64,000 nucleotides of DNA from Shinella sp. XGS7 (GCF_020535565.1 NZ_CP084758.1:957501-1021500), one strand, 5' to 3'. Counted from the first letter of the stretch, positions 35,002 through 45,080 are shown. The notes: a model not told the origin generated them from the sequence alone. Translations and numbers: made by a program.

Positions 35002-36588
35002 ATGCAGCCGAGCAGCGCATTTCACGAGCAGACCTGGTCCGAACGGGCCTCGTTCCTGCCCCCGGGGCCTCGCTCCCGGTTCATGCTGAGCCTGCTGTGG
35101 CATCCCGAGCCTGCGCGAGTGGGGCAGCAGGCTCTGCTGGAGCCACCTGGTGGGCCCTGGCGCCTGAGCCGTGGCGAGCTGCTCTTCGACGCGGGGGAGG
35201 GCACGCCGGCCCAGCCCCTGGGCCATGCCAGCGTCTCGCGCAGCGCCCTGCAGCTGGAGCCCCTGCCGGATGGCAGTCTGCGCCTGAGCTGCGCCGAGGC
35301 CCAGCGCCTGCGCTGCGAGATCGATGGCCAGGCCCTGGACGCGGCCCGGGCCGCGTCCGGCCTGATCCTCAGCCCCGCCCGCCTGGCGGCCGGCGTGGTG
35401 ATGGCGCTGGGCCCCCTGGTCTGGCTCTGCCTGCATCTGAGCAGCGGCCCGCGCGCGCGGCGGCAGGCGGGAGCGGGGGGCCTGGTGGGCATCAGCGCCG
35501 CCATGGAGCTGGTGCGACGTCAGCTGGAGCAGGTGGCCCCCAGTGATCTGCCCGTGCTGCTGCTGGGCGAATCGGGCACCGGCAAGGAAATGCTGGCCCG
35601 CGCCCTGCACGCCGGCAGCCCACGCCGTCAGGGCCCGCTGATCAGCGTGAACATGGCGGCCCTGAGCGAGGGCCTGGCGGTGGCCGATCTCTTCGGCGCG
35701 CTGCGCGGCGCCTACACCGGCGCCACCGGCGCGCGCCAGGGCCTGTTTGCCGAGGCCGCCGGAGGCAGCCTCTTCCTGGACGAGATCGGTGACGCGCCCA
35801 CCGCCGTGCAACCCATGCTGCTGCGGGTGCTGGAGACCGGCGAGTACCGCCCGCTGGGCGGCAGCAGCACGCTGCGGGCGGATGTGCGCTTGATCGCCGC
35901 CACCGACCGGGATCTGCAGGCGCGCGCCGGCTTCAACCAGCCCCTGCTGCGGCGGCTGGAGGGCTTTGTGATGGCCATCCCGCCGCTGCGCCAGCGCCGC
36001 GAGGACCTGGGCGTGCTGCTGCTGCACCTGATGCAGCGGGCCGCGGCCGAGCGCGCCGCGGGGCCGGAGCTGCGCGCCGAGGCCCTGCCACCTGCGCTGC
36101 TGCGCAGCCTCTTCCTGCATGACTGGCCGGGCAATGTGCGCCAGCTCTGGCAGGCGGTGCGCCGCCTGCAGCTGGCGCAGCTGGCCGGCGAATGGCCGGG
36201 CGAGAGCGAGCTGCTGGGTCTGGCGGCGGCTCCGTCCACCCTCGAGGCCTTGTCCGCCGTACCGGCCCCTGCGGCGGCGCGGCGCCGTCACTACATCGCG
36301 CCCGACGAGATCAGCCCCGAGCGCTTGCTGCGTGCCCTGGACGACAGCGGCTGGTGCCTGCTGGATGCAGCCCAGGCCCTGGGGGTGTCGCGACCCTCGC
36401 TGTACAACCTGCTGGCTCGCCATCCCGAGGTGCGGCCCGCCCACAGTCTCTCGGCCGAGGACATCAGCCAGGCCCTGGCCTGCAGCGAGGGTACGCCCGA
36501 CCTGAGCCGCCTGGCCATCAGCCTGCGCACGCCGCGCGAAGCCCTGCGCCGGCGCCTGCGCGCTCTGGGCCTCAAGCCTCCGGGCTGA
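35002..36588 (+). CDS. FHA-domain sigma-54-dependent transcriptional activator
   Basis: A 528-residue bacterial enhancer-binding protein. Residues about 20-140 look like a forkhead-associated phosphopeptide-binding domain (RLSRGELLFDAGEG, HASVSRSALQLEP). The AAA+ domain has Walker A LLLGESGTGKEM, the sigma-54-contact loop GAYTGA (Y for the usual F), Walker B GSLFLDEIGD and the R-finger region LLRRLEGFVMAIPPLRQRRE. The C-terminus has a Fis-like helix-turn-helix (DAAQALGVSRPSLYNLLARH) and a second basic helical segment. FHA input suggests control by a Ser/Thr kinase. The ATG follows GGAGGTG. The divergent 78-/479-residue unit is its likely target. Confidence 0.92.
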   Translation: MQPSSAFHEQTWSERASFLPPGPRSRFMLSLLWHPEPARVGQQALLEPPGGPWRLSRGELLFDAGEGTPAQPLGHASVSRSALQLEPLPDGSLRLSCAEAQRLRCEIDGQALDAARAASGLILSPARLAAGVVMALGPLVWLCLHLSSGPRARRQAGAGGLVGISAAMELVRRQLEQVAPSDLPVLLLGESGTGKEMLARALHAGSPRRQGPLISVNMAALSEGLAVADLFGALRGAYTGATGARQGLFAEAAGGSLFLDEIGDAPTAVQPMLLRVLETGEYRPLGGSSTLRADVRLIAATDRDLQARAGFNQPLLRRLEGFVMAIPPLRQRREDLGVLLLHLMQRAAAERAAGPELRAEALPPALLRSLFLHDWPGNVRQLWQAVRRLQLAQLAGEWPGESELLGLAAAPSTLEALSAVPAPAAARRRHYIAPDEISPERLLRALDDSGWCLLDAAQALGVSRPSLYNLLARHPEVRPAHSLSAEDISQALACSEGTPDLSRLAISLRTPREALRRRLRALGLKPPG

Positions 36589-36601
36589 GCCCATCCTCGG
36601 C

Positions 36602-36623
36602 GCCCCGCATCCGGGGGGCTTTT
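36602..36623 (+). terminator. Terminator after the sigma-54 activator gene
   Basis: GCCCCG and CGGGGGGC form a short GC hairpin around CATC followed by TTTT at 36620-36623, 14 bases after the stop codon. Confidence 0.65.
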
Positions 36624-36654
36624 GCGCGCAGCGAACGCGGCCGGGGCGGGCGTC

Positions 36655-36668
36655 TTGATCCAGCGCAA
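36655..36668. promoter_or_regulatory. FNR-box-like site upstream of the FNR-type gene
   Basis: TTGATCCAGCGCAA has one perfect FNR half-site (TTGAT), the normal four-base spacer and a degenerate second half (CGCAA for ATCAA). It lies 95-108 bases upstream of the FNR-type gene, so autoregulation is possible. The match is moderate. Confidence 0.4.
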
Positions 36669-36762
36669 GTCCGGCCAGCGGGCCGCGTCGGCTAATCGCG
36701 CCCGCCGACGCGGCGGCCCGCCGGGCGATTCGCGGGACGGCATGCCATGCCTGTGAGGAGCG

Positions 36763-37458
36763 ATGAACAGCGAGGCCCCGCAATGCGAGCTGTGTGCGCT
36801 GCGCCATGACTGCCCCAAGAGCTTGCTGGAACACCCCTCCGTCCGGGCCGAGCCCGGTCAGGAGGCGCGTGGCCGCAGCTGGCGCAAGGGCGCGCTGCTG
36901 GTCCGCCAGGGTCAGCGGCCGGCCAGCTTTCTCTTCGTCAAGTGCGGCCTGCTGCTGCTGCGCCAGCTGGGGCCCGACGGGGTGGAGCGCAGCATCGGTG
37001 TGGTGGGGCGCGGCCATCTGCTGGGGCTGCAGGGCTTCTACGGCCTGCCCGCGGGCCTGAGCCTGCGCGCCGTGGGGCCGGTGGCGGTCTGTGACATTCC
37101 CTTTGCACGCCTGCGTCTGGCCCCCGCTCTCGCGGTGCAGGAGCTGCTGATGCGCTACAACCATCGCGCCCTGGGGGCGCTGGCCCGCTGGGGCCTGATC
37201 ATGCGCATGCCCAAGCTGGGCCAGCGCATGGCGGCGGCCCTGCTGCTGCTGGCCGAGGGGCAGGCGCCGGGCCTGGTGGAGCTGCCCAACCAGAGCCAGA
37301 TGGCCGAGCTGCTGGGCGTCACCCGCGAGAGCATCAACCGCGCCTATCGCGTGTTCGAAAACCTGGGGGCCTTGCGGCGGCCCACGCGGGCCATGGCCGA
37401 GCTCGACCAGGCTCGGCTGCGCCGCCTGCTCAAGCGTCCGCCCCAGGAGCTGGCTTGA
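36763..37458 (+). CDS. FNR-type Crp/Fnr regulator with four cluster cysteines
   Basis: A 231-residue Crp/Fnr-family protein. Cysteines C8, C11 and C17 ([10 protein letters not shown]) have the same C-x2-C-x5-C spacing as E. coli FNR C20/C23/C29, and C110 in VCDIPF matches C122 in VCEIPF. It should therefore bind an oxygen-sensitive [4Fe-4S] cluster. The recognition helix reads TRESINR; FNR has TVETISR, so E and R are kept and S is replaced by N, which may shift DNA preference slightly. AGGAG precedes the ATG. It lies next to an Aer-like receptor, fitting an oxygen-response role. Confidence 0.9.
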   Translation: MNSEAPQCELCALRHDCPKSLLEHPSVRAEPGQEARGRSWRKGALLVRQGQRPASFLFVKCGLLLLRQLGPDGVERSIGVVGRGHLLGLQGFYGLPAGLSLRAVGPVAVCDIPFARLRLAPALAVQELLMRYNHRALGALARWGLIMRMPKLGQRMAAALLLLAEGQAPGLVELPNQSQMAELLGVTRESINRAYRVFENLGALRRPTRAMAELDQARLRRLLKRPPQELA

Positions 37459-37486
37459 TCTGCCTGGGGGTGATGGTGGGGCCGGC

Positions 37487-37502
37487 TGTGAGCGAGATCA
37501 CA
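37487..37502. promoter_or_regulatory. CRP/Vfr-type site upstream of the Aer-like receptor gene
   Basis: TGTGAGCGAGATCACA is a perfect TGTGA-N6-TCACA palindrome, the consensus for CRP-family proteins of the cAMP type. It lies 115 bases before the receptor ATG and 29 bases after the FNR-type gene. Confidence 0.6.
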
Positions 37503-37616
37503 GGCGGGTGCGATCGCGGCGCGGGCGCGACGGTGAGGGGCCGGCACGGCCTCCAGAATCGCGCCGCAAAAGCCCAACGCCACGCCGTCAGAGCCCCGAG
37601 GGAGGAGACCCCGAAC

Positions 37617-39170
37617 ATGGCCCAGCACCGCCCGGTCACGCAGCACGAACACGAGTTCCCCGCCGCCGCCACCCTGCTGTCCACCACCGATGGACGCGGG
37701 CGCATCCGCTATGCCAATGCCGCCTTTGCCAGCATCAGCGGCTACGAGGCCGAGGAGATGCTGGACCAGCCACACAACCTGGTGCGTCACCCCGATATGC
37801 CGCGCCAGGCCTTTGCCGATCTCTGGAACACCTTGCGCGCCGGCCTGCCCTGGTGCGCCCTGGTGAAGAACCGGCGCAAGAACGGCGACCACTACTGGGT
37901 GCGCGCCAATGTCACGCCCATCGCCGGCGCGGGGGAGGGCCAGGCCGGCTACATCTCGGTGCGCACCCGACCCGGGCGCGAGGAGGTGGCCGCCGCCGAG
38001 CAGGCCTATGCCCGGCTGCGCCAGGGCAGCGGCGGCACGCTGCGCCATGGCCTGCTGCTGCCGGGCGGCTGGGCGCGCCTGCTGGCGCCCCTGCGCACGC
38101 TCTCGGCCGCCGCCCGCCTGCGCCTGGGCGGGGCCGGTGTGGCCCTGCTGATGCTGGGCCTGCTGTGGGCCTTGTCGGGCCTGCGCGGCTTGCTCTTTCT
38201 GCAGACCGCCGCGGCCCTGCTGCTGGCCCTGGGCGTGCAGTGCCTGTGGCAGGAGCGCCAGCTGGTGCGCCCGCTGCGTCTGGTGGCCCGCCAGGCCGCG
38301 GCCGTGGCCACCGGTCGCTTCGACGCCGATGTGCGCCTGGAGCGCATCGACGAGCTGGGCCTGCTGCTGCGCAGCGTCAACCAGGCCGGGCTGAATGTGC
38401 GGGCCCTGGTGGCCGATGTGGGCCAGCAGATCGGCGCGCTGGACAGCCTGGCCGCCCAGGTGGAGGCGGCCAGCGCCGATCTGGGCGGCCGCACCGAGCA
38501 GGCCGCACGCGAGCTGACGCAGCTGGCCGCCGCCAGCACGCATCTGCTGTCCATGCTGGAGCGCCACGGCCAGGCCACGGCCCAGGCCGGCCGGGCCGCC
38601 GATGCCGTGGGCGAGGCCGCTGCCCAGGCTGGCGCCGAGGTGGGTCAACTGGCCGGCACCATGGACCGCATCCATGCCGCCGGGGCGCGCATCGGCCAGA
38701 TCATCGGCGTCATCGACGAGATCGCCTTCCAGACCAATCTGCTGGCGCTGAATGCCGGTGTGGAAGCCGCCCGCGCCGGGGCCCAGGGGCGCGGCTTCGC
38801 CGTGGTGGCGGCCGAGGTACGCGGCCTGGCCCAGCGCAGCCAGCAGCTGGCCCAGGAGATCAAGCAGCTGGTGGCCGCCAATGCCGAGGCCGTGGCCCAG
38901 GGCCGTGAGCGCGCGAGTCTGGCCTGCGCCGGCATGGAGGGGCTGAGAGCCCGCGTGGCCGAGGTCCGCGAGCAGCTGGCCCATATCGAGCGTGCCGGGC
39001 GCGAGCAGGCCGGCGATCTGGAGGCCCTGGGGCAGGGCGTGAGCAGCCTGGACCAGGGCACGCAGCAGAACGCCGCGATGGTCGAGGAACAGACGGCCGC
39101 CAGCGCGCAGCAGCTGCGCCAGCGCTCGCAATGGCTGGCACGGGCCGTGGGTGTGTTCGGTGGGGGCTGA
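37617..39170 (+). CDS. Aer-like PAS-domain methyl-accepting chemotaxis protein
   Basis: A 517-residue chemoreceptor. The N-terminal PAS domain (about 10-120) matches Aer: [20 protein letters not shown] keeps the R, H, D and W positions that bind FAD in E. coli Aer, and [19 protein letters not shown] follows. Two membrane segments lie at about 160-205, then a HAMP-like linker and the signalling domain with the hairpin [20 protein letters not shown] and [17 protein letters not shown]. There is no periplasmic domain. Senses redox state or oxygen and signals to CheA. GGAGGAG precedes the ATG. Overlaps the GGDEF-EAL gene. Confidence 0.92.
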   Translation: MAQHRPVTQHEHEFPAAATLLSTTDGRGRIRYANAAFASISGYEAEEMLDQPHNLVRHPDMPRQAFADLWNTLRAGLPWCALVKNRRKNGDHYWVRANVTPIAGAGEGQAGYISVRTRPGREEVAAAEQAYARLRQGSGGTLRHGLLLPGGWARLLAPLRTLSAAARLRLGGAGVALLMLGLLWALSGLRGLLFLQTAAALLLALGVQCLWQERQLVRPLRLVARQAAAVATGRFDADVRLERIDELGLLLRSVNQAGLNVRALVADVGQQIGALDSLAAQVEAASADLGGRTEQAARELTQLAAASTHLLSMLERHGQATAQAGRAADAVGEAAAQAGAEVGQLAGTMDRIHAAGARIGQIIGVIDEIAFQTNLLALNAGVEAARAGAQGRGFAVVAAEVRGLAQRSQQLAQEIKQLVAANAEAVAQGRERASLACAGMEGLRARVAEVREQLAHIERAGREQAGDLEALGQGVSSLDQGTQQNAAMVEEQTAASAQQLRQRSQWLARAVGVFGGG

Positions 39171-41028
39171 TTCGCGCGTGCGGGCCTTCGACGACAGCGC
39201 CTTCGACACCCTGCTGCCGGCTCCCGAACCCGGGGCGCAGCCGGTGGCGCCCGCGCCCCAGCCCTGGGATGGCAGCCGGCGCTGGATCGACCTGATCCCT
39301 GATGGCGTGCTGGTGGTGGACCGCGAGGGCATCGTGCGCTGCGCCAACGAGGCCATGCGCGAGCTCAGCGGCCGCACGCCCGCGCAGCTCGAAGGTGCGG
39401 CCCTGAGCTGGCTGCTGCCGCCGGCCCTGCGCGAGCGCCATGGCGCCCATCTGCAGGCCTATTTCGCGGCGCCGCACAGCCGCGCCATGGGCCGGGTGTC
39501 CGAGCTGCATCTCTGGCATGCCGAGGGGCGCGTGCGGCCGGTGGACATCTCCCTGGGCCTGTGCCGCTTCGAGCAGCGCACCTGCACCCTGGCGGTGATC
39601 CGTGATGTGAGCCAGTTCCAGGCCCTGCACGAGCAGCTGCGCCGCCAGGCCGTGCACGACGGTCTGACCGGGCTCTACAGCCGCTATATGTTCGGCGAGC
39701 TGCTGGGCCGGGCCCTGGAGCACAGCGGCCGCAGCGGTCTGCCGGCGGCCCTGCTGCTGATCGATCTGGACGACTTCAAGTCGGTCAACGACGGCCATGG
39801 CCATCATGTGGGCGACGCCCTGCTCAAGGAGGTGGCCCGACGCATGCGGCGCTGCCTGCGCCTGAGCGATGTGCTGGCCCGCCTGGGTGGTGACGAGTTT
39901 GCCGTGCTGCTGCCCGAGCTGGCCGACCCCGATGACGCCACCCGCGTGGCCGAGAAGCTGGTGCAGGCCCTGGTCCAGCCCTGGCGGCAGCAGCATCACG
40001 AGCTGAGCCCGGGTGCCAGCATCGGCATCGTGCTGCTGCCGCGCGACGGCCGCGATGCCGACACCCTGATGCGCCGTGCCGACATGGCCATGTACCGCGC
40101 CAAGGAGGCGGGCCGCGGCGGCTATGCGGTCTACGACGCCGAGATGTCGCGCCGCATGGAAGACAAGCTGCGCCTGCAGGCGCGGCTCAAGCAGGCCCTG
40201 CAGGCCGCCGATGGGGGCGGCCTGAGCCTGCACTACCAGCCCCAGGTGGCGGCGCGCAGCGGCCAGGTGGTGGCCCTGGAGGCGCTGCTGCGCTGGCATG
40301 ACGCGGAGCTGGGCGAGGTGAGTCCGGCGCGCTTCGTGCCGGTGGCCGAGAGCACGGGCCTGATCCTGCCCCTGGGCGACTGGGTGCTGGCGCGCGCCTG
40401 CGCCCAGCTGGCCGAATGGCAGGCGCGCGGCCTGGGGCTGCGGGTCTCGGTCAATGTCTCGCCGCACCAGCTGCGCCAGCCCGGCTTCGCCCAGCGTCTG
40501 GCGGAGCTGCTGCAGCAGCATGCCGTGCCGCCTGAGCTGCTGGAGCTGGAGATCACCGAGAGCGCGGCCATGACGCATCGCGAGCAGGCCTCGGCCCTGC
40601 TGGAGCAGATCGTGGGCCTGGGCGTGCAGCTGGCGCTGGACGACTTCGGCATGGGCTACTCATCGCTGGGCCATCTGCAGCAGCTGCCGGTCTCGCGGCT
40701 CAAGATCGACCGCAGCTTCATCCGCGGCGTGCCCGAACGCGAGGCCGATGCGGTGCTGACCCGGGCCGTGATCGGTCTGGCCCGCACCCTGGGCAAGGGC
40801 CTGGTGGCCGAAGGCGTGGAGACCCTGGCCCAGCACGCCTTCCTGGCGGGCGAGGGCTGCGAGCTGCTGCAGGGCTGGCTGTTCGCCCCGGCCCTGCCGC
40901 CGGCGGAGCTGCTGGACTGGCTGGGCCGTCAGCGCGCGGGCGCGTGCGCGCGCCCGGCCGGCACGCCGCCGGTCTCGCCCTGCCCGCCGCCAGCGCCCGG
41001 CCTCAGCCCTTCTTGCCCGGTGCCTTGA
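39151..41028 (+). CDS. PAS-GGDEF-EAL c-di-GMP turnover protein
   Basis: A 625-residue soluble protein. PAS domain at about 45-165 ([19 protein letters not shown]). GGDEF domain at about 170-335 with an intact [11 protein letters not shown] active site and the [10 protein letters not shown] metal region. EAL domain at about 350-610 with EALLRWH, ELEITES and DDFGMGYSS, i.e. the catalytic residues are present. It may therefore make and break c-di-GMP. GTG at 39151 overlaps the receptor gene; another GTG at 39160 is possible. Link to the adjacent Aer-like receptor suggests aerotaxis-coupled control of motility versus attachment (inference). Confidence 0.93.
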   Translation: MCSVGADSRVRAFDDSAFDTLLPAPEPGAQPVAPAPQPWDGSRRWIDLIPDGVLVVDREGIVRCANEAMRELSGRTPAQLEGAALSWLLPPALRERHGAHLQAYFAAPHSRAMGRVSELHLWHAEGRVRPVDISLGLCRFEQRTCTLAVIRDVSQFQALHEQLRRQAVHDGLTGLYSRYMFGELLGRALEHSGRSGLPAALLLIDLDDFKSVNDGHGHHVGDALLKEVARRMRRCLRLSDVLARLGGDEFAVLLPELADPDDATRVAEKLVQALVQPWRQQHHELSPGASIGIVLLPRDGRDADTLMRRADMAMYRAKEAGRGGYAVYDAEMSRRMEDKLRLQARLKQALQAADGGGLSLHYQPQVAARSGQVVALEALLRWHDAELGEVSPARFVPVAESTGLILPLGDWVLARACAQLAEWQARGLGLRVSVNVSPHQLRQPGFAQRLAELLQQHAVPPELLELEITESAAMTHREQASALLEQIVGLGVQLALDDFGMGYSSLGHLQQLPVSRLKIDRSFIRGVPEREADAVLTRAVIGLARTLGKGLVAEGVETLAQHAFLAGEGCELLQGWLFAPALPPAELLDWLGRQRAGACARPAGTPPVSPCPPPAPGLSPSCPVP

Positions 41029-42568
41029 TCAGGCCTTCGCAGGTGGCGCGCTGCTGGTCGGCGGTGTCCACCTTGGCGCAGATGCCGTTGAGCTGGGTCT
41101 TGAGCCGGCTCAGCACCGCCTGGTGCTGGCCCTCGGCATTCCAGCTCGCCAGCTTGGCGCCCACGCGCTGCAGGGAGCGGGCGCTGCGCTCGTAGAAGGC
41201 GCCCTTGTCCTGGCCGGCTTCCTTGAAGAGCTGGGCCGCGGTCTGCTCGATCTTGGCGCTGTCCTGCGGGGCCAGCTCCACCAGGGCGGCGAAATAGCCC
41301 GAGCCCCATTGCAGACGGGTGGCCGGACCCTCGCTCTTGGCGAAGGATTCCTCGTACCAGCGCAGGGCCTCGTCCTTGCGGCCCTGCTTGCGGGCATTGC
41401 CGCCCAGCTGGCTCATCAGGTAGTAGGGCGAGTGGCTCTTGGCCAGGCTGGCCTTGAGCAGATCGTCGCTCTCCTTCCACAGCCCGGCCTGGCCCAGCAG
41501 ATAGGCCACCGAGGTGATCACGGCCTGGCGCTCGTAGCCTTCGGTGATCTCGCGGTCGGCGCGGGCGGCATGGGCCTTGACCTCGGCCAGCAGCTCCGGG
41601 CTGAGCTTGGGAACCAGGGCGTCCTTGGGCTGGTCCAGGCGGGCCAGCTGCACACGGGCGATCAGGGCCGATGTGCGGTCGGCGCGCGAGAGGCTGGTGT
41701 CGGCCTCCAGGCGCTTGAGCGCGGCATCGAACTCGGCCACCAGGGCCTGGCGCTCGGCACCGGCCTCGGGCGTGAGCGCGCGGCTGATGTCGGCGGCCTC
41801 GTTGGTCAGCACATCGGCCTGGGCGCGGCTCTGACGCGCATCGGTCAGCACCGTGCGCACGCGCTCGCGCAGGGCGGCGTCGGGCTTGACGCCCTGGCCG
41901 CCGTTGCTGGCCGCCAGGGCCTTGAGCCAGAGGCGGGTGGTGGTGTCGGGATCGGCGCTGCCGGCGCTGGCCACGGCCAGCTGCACCAGCAGGCCCGGGC
42001 GCTCGCTGGCGGGCACCAGCTGCTGCTCATCGGTCTCCCAGGAGTAGAAGCCCAGCAGGCGCCACTCATTGACGCCCAGCTTCTTGCCACCCTGGGCCTC
42101 GGCCAGCACGGCCTTGACCGGGCGGCCGCCGGCCAGGCCCACCTGCAGCACCTTGAGCACCTGGGCCGCATCGGCCTCGCCCGGCAGGCGGGTGAGTTCG
42201 GTGCCCTCGGGGCTGAACAGGATCAGGGTGGGATAGCCGCGCACCTTGAAGCGCGCGCCCAGCTTCTGGGCACCGGGTAGGTCGCCATCGATGTTCACGG
42301 CCACGAAGGCGCGCGACTGCTCGATGAAGTCCTGGCTCTTGAACAGCGTGGCCTTGAGCTGGTTGCAGGGCGGGCACCACTTGGCGCCCCAGTACAGCAG
42401 CACCGGCTTCTTCTCGCTGCGGGCCTGGGCGAAGGCGCGCTCGATATCGGCATCGGCAGCGGCCGGCAGCCAGGCCACGCCCGGGCCGGCGGTGGCGGGA
42501 GCGGCCGCCTGGGCGGCCGGAGCGATCAGGGCCAGCGCAAGCGCCAGCGCGGAGAGTGCGGGTTTCAT
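41003..42568 (-). CDS. Exported thioredoxin-like protein with helical repeat region
   Basis: A 521-residue periplasmic protein. Signal peptide at residues 1-22 (ending AQA). Thioredoxin-like domain at about 35-145 with the active-site WCPPCNQLKATLF and the cis-proline loop RGYPTLILFS. The remaining 370 residues are helical with TPR-like features, for example GRKDEALRWYEESFAKSEG. The end overlaps the EAL gene end by 26 bases (convergent). Disulfide reductase or folding-helper roles are possible. Confidence 0.88.
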   Translation of the reverse strand: MKPALSALALALALIAPAAQAAAPATAGPGVAWLPAAADADIERAFAQARSEKKPVLLYWGAKWCPPCNQLKATLFKSQDFIEQSRAFVAVNIDGDLPGAQKLGARFKVRGYPTLILFSPEGTELTRLPGEADAAQVLKVLQVGLAGGRPVKAVLAEAQGGKKLGVNEWRLLGFYSWETDEQQLVPASERPGLLVQLAVASAGSADPDTTTRLWLKALAASNGGQGVKPDAALRERVRTVLTDARQSRAQADVLTNEAADISRALTPEAGAERQALVAEFDAALKRLEADTSLSRADRTSALIARVQLARLDQPKDALVPKLSPELLAEVKAHAARADREITEGYERQAVITSVAYLLGQAGLWKESDDLLKASLAKSHSPYYLMSQLGGNARKQGRKDEALRWYEESFAKSEGPATRLQWGSGYFAALVELAPQDSAKIEQTAAQLFKEAGQDKGAFYERSARSLQRVGAKLASWNAEGQHQAVLSRLKTQLNGICAKVDTADQQRATCEGLIKAPGKKG

Positions 42569-42682
42569 GCGCCGCATTGTCCGCCCGTGCGCAAGCCCCT
42601 GCCCATGAGGGGAATGCAGGAGCTTATGCGCGGGGCGCACAAGGGAAGGGGGGAGGGCGCGCGGCCCACCTGCCCTCCCGCC

Positions 42683-42994
42683 TCAGCGCCCGGCCGGCGG
42701 TGCGGGCAGCTCCACCAGGGCCGCGGTGGCGCGCCGTACCAGGGGCAGCACCAGCAGCAGGGTGGGGAAGGCCACCAGCCAGGACCAGGCCCAGGAGCCC
42801 AGCCAGATGCGCAAGAAGCCCGGCACCGGGCCCAGGCCGCGCAAGGTGCTGATGGCCGAGACGATGCAGGTCATCAGGATGGACAGCAGCAAAGGCATCA
42901 CGATGCCGGCATAGCGGGCCGGCAGCTTGCGCGAGCGGGTGCTGGGGATGGAGGAGGAGGCGCTCTTGGCGCGGTCGGAAGCGTTCGTGTTCAT
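42683..42994 (-). CDS. DUF2798 family membrane protein
   Basis: A 103-residue protein with two membrane helices (about 30-52, YAGIVMPLLLSILMTCIVSA, and 68-88, WAWSWLVAFPTLLLVLPLV), ending in the DUF2798 pattern FPTLLLVLPLVRR. The ATG at 42994 gives the usual N-terminus; the open frame upstream lies in the promoter region. Function unknown. Confidence 0.85.
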   Translation of the reverse strand: MNTNASDRAKSASSSIPSTRSRKLPARYAGIVMPLLLSILMTCIVSAISTLRGLGPVPGFLRIWLGSWAWSWLVAFPTLLLVLPLVRRATAALVELPAPPAGR

Positions 42995-43170
42995 CGCGGG
43001 ATACAGGAGATGAAGGAGGTCGGGGCAGGCGCTGTAACAGTCCGCCCACCCCGCTCCGGGGTGGTGGTGAAAGCGCGTTGCCTGACGTGAGACGCTTACG
43101 GCCACCGTCTTGTGACAGCGACGAGCGCGAGTGTAGTGAAGCTCGTGGCCCGCGTCTATCATCGCCGCCT

Positions 43171-43875
43171 ATGCGGCAAGACCCGGCCCCCGCCACCCCG
43201 CCCGTCGACAAGGCGCCGGAGCTGGCCTTTGTGCTCGAGCTGCTGCGGGCCCAGGCCCGGCCCGAGCAGCTGGCGGCCATGGCCCGCTTCGGCCTGGTGG
43301 GCGCCGAGCGCCTGGGTCTGGCGGTGCCGCAGCTGCAGGCCCTGGGCCGGCAGCTGGGCCGCCACCATGCGCTGGCCCTGGCGCTCTGGGACACGGGCAT
43401 TCCCGACGCGCAGATCCTGGCCTCCCTGCTGGCCGACCCGGCCGCGCTGAGCGCCGCCGAGATGGATCACTGGAGCGCCGGCATGGCGGCCTGGGATGTG
43501 TGCGACCAGGCCTGCCTGAATGCCTTTCGCCGCTCGCCCCTGGCCTGGGCGCGCATCCCGGTCTGGGCCGCGGACGAGCGCGAGTTCGTGCGCCGCGCCG
43601 CCTTCTCGCTGCTGGCGGTGCTGGCCGTGCACGACAAGCGCCGCCCCGATGCCGACTTCGCGGCCCGCCTGGCCCTGATCGAGCAGGCGGCCGATGACGA
43701 ACGCAACTTCGTCAAGAAGGCGGTGAACTGGGCCCTGCGCCAGATCGGCAAGCGCTCGGCCGAGCTGCGCGCGCCCGCCCTGGCCTGCGCCGAGCGGCTG
43801 AAGGCCCGGCCTGGGAAGAGCTCGCGCTGGATCGGTGCCGATGCCTGGCGCGAGCTGAGCCGGCTGGCGCCGTGA
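43171..43875 (+). CDS. DNA alkylation repair protein (AlkD-like)
   Basis: A 234-residue HEAT-repeat protein of the AlkD family, which excises alkylated purines without base flipping. Seen are the central WDVCDQACLNAFRRSPLAW stretch and the RRAAFSLLAVLAVHDKR and NFVKKAVNWALRQIGKRS helices, the family's most conserved part. Its stop overlaps a GTG start option for the next gene. Confidence 0.88.
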   Translation: MRQDPAPATPPVDKAPELAFVLELLRAQARPEQLAAMARFGLVGAERLGLAVPQLQALGRQLGRHHALALALWDTGIPDAQILASLLADPAALSAAEMDHWSAGMAAWDVCDQACLNAFRRSPLAWARIPVWAADEREFVRRAAFSLLAVLAVHDKRRPDADFAARLALIEQAADDERNFVKKAVNWALRQIGKRSAELRAPALACAERLKARPGKSSRWIGADAWRELSRLAP

Positions 43876-43883
43876 GCCCGGCC

Positions 43884-44291
43884 ATGAGCGCCGGCTATTC
43901 CGGCACGCCGCTGGCGAAGAAGCTGGGTTTCAAGCCCGGCTGCCGGGCCTTGCTGATCGGCGCGCCCGAGGGCTATCTCGAGCGCCTGGCGCCCCTGCCG
44001 CCGGCCGTGGTGTTTGCCGCCGAGCTCCTGCCCGAGCTGGATCTGGTGCAGCTTTTCGTGGAGCGCCGCGCCGAGCTGCAGGCCCAGCTGCAGCGCTGCT
44101 GCCAGATCCTGGGCCCGACGGCCATGGTCTGGGTGTCCTGGCCCAAGAAGGCCTCGCGCCGGCCTACCGACATCACGGAAGACACGGTGCGTGAGCTGGC
44201 CCTGCCCCTGGGCCTGGTGGACGTGAAGGTGTGTGCGGTGGACGAGATCTGGTCCGGCCTCAAGCTGGTGCGGCGCAAGGCGCTGCGCTGA
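43884..44291 (+). CDS. DUF3052 family protein
   Basis: A 135-residue protein beginning MSAGYSGTPLAKKLGFKPG, the usual start of DUF3052. An internal MVWVSWPKKASRRPTDITED motif is also typical. A GTG at 43872, overlapping the AlkD-like gene stop, is an alternative start adding four residues. Function unknown. Confidence 0.87.
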   Translation: MSAGYSGTPLAKKLGFKPGCRALLIGAPEGYLERLAPLPPAVVFAAELLPELDLVQLFVERRAELQAQLQRCCQILGPTAMVWVSWPKKASRRPTDITEDTVRELALPLGLVDVKVCAVDEIWSGLKLVRRKALR

Positions 44292-44297
44292 GCCCTT

Positions 44298-45080
44298 TCA
44301 GGCGGCTTCGGCCAGGGCCGCGCGCGTGGCGGCATCGGCCGGAAAGAAATGCTCCACCCGCAGCGAGGCCACGGTCACGTCCAGCGGCGTGCCGAAGGTG
44401 GTGAAGGCCGAGAAGAAGGCCAGCTCGCCCGCCGCCGAGCGCAGGCGGGTGTGCATCAGGGGGGTGACCGGGGCTGGCGTGGCCAGGCGCGGCACATGGG
44501 GCCGCAGCTCATCCAGCAGGGGTATCAGGGCCGGCACATGGCGGGCCTCGCCGCTGGCGCGCTGCCACAGGGCGGCGCAGACCTCGGCCTCGTTGACGCA
44601 GCACTCGCGCAGTCCGCCGGGCAGCAGGCAGGCGCGCAGCAGATTGAAGCCGCCGCCCTCCAGCGCGGTCGGGTCCACGCCCAGCAGGCGCATCAGGGCC
44701 AGCAGGCCACGGTTGGCCATCAGCAGGTTCCAACAGCCGTCCATCACCAGGGCCGGGGCCGGGTCATGCGCCAGCAGCAGGTGCTGCAGGGCCTCGCGCA
44801 CCGGCGCCATCTGCGGGTCCTCCAGCCGGGTCTCGCGGTAGGCCGGGGCGTAGCCGGCGGCCAGCAGCACCTGGTTGCGCTCCTCCAGCGGGGCTTCCAG
44901 GGCATCCAGCAGAGCGATCAGCATCTCGCGGCTGGCGCGCGAGCGGCCGGTCTCTATGCAGCTGAGATGGCGCTGCGAGACGCCCACCCGCAGCGAGAGC
45001 TCGAGCTGGCTGATGCGGCGCCGCGCGCGCAGGGTGGCCAGCAGGGAGCTGGGAGCGGCCGGGGCGAGGGCGGTGTTCAT
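44298..45080 (-). CDS. XRE family regulator with MmyB-like ligand domain
   Basis: A 260-residue regulator. The N-terminal helix-turn-helix is at about 12-70 (RISQLELSLRVGVSQRHLSC, then IETGRSRASREMLIALLDAL). The C-terminal MmyB-like domain (about 95-255) may bind a fatty-acid-like ligand; DGCWNLLMANRGLLALM is typical. It is divergent from the DUF2834 gene at 45196, a possible target. Confidence 0.9.
   Translation of the reverse strand: MNTALAPAAPSSLLATLRARRRISQLELSLRVGVSQRHLSCIETGRSRASREMLIALLDALEAPLEERNQVLLAAGYAPAYRETRLEDPQMAPVREALQHLLLAHDPAPALVMDGCWNLLMANRGLLALMRLLGVDPTALEGGGFNLLRACLLPGGLRECCVNEAEVCAALWQRASGEARHVPALIPLLDELRPHVPRLATPAPVTPLMHTRLRSAAGELAFFSAFTTFGTPLDVTVASLRVEHFFPADAATRAALAEAA

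Noticed and set aside
37617-39170. Receptor as an ordinary ligand-binding chemoreceptor
   Set aside because: No periplasmic domain lies between the two membrane segments; the PAS domain with Aer-type FAD residues points to redox sensing instead.
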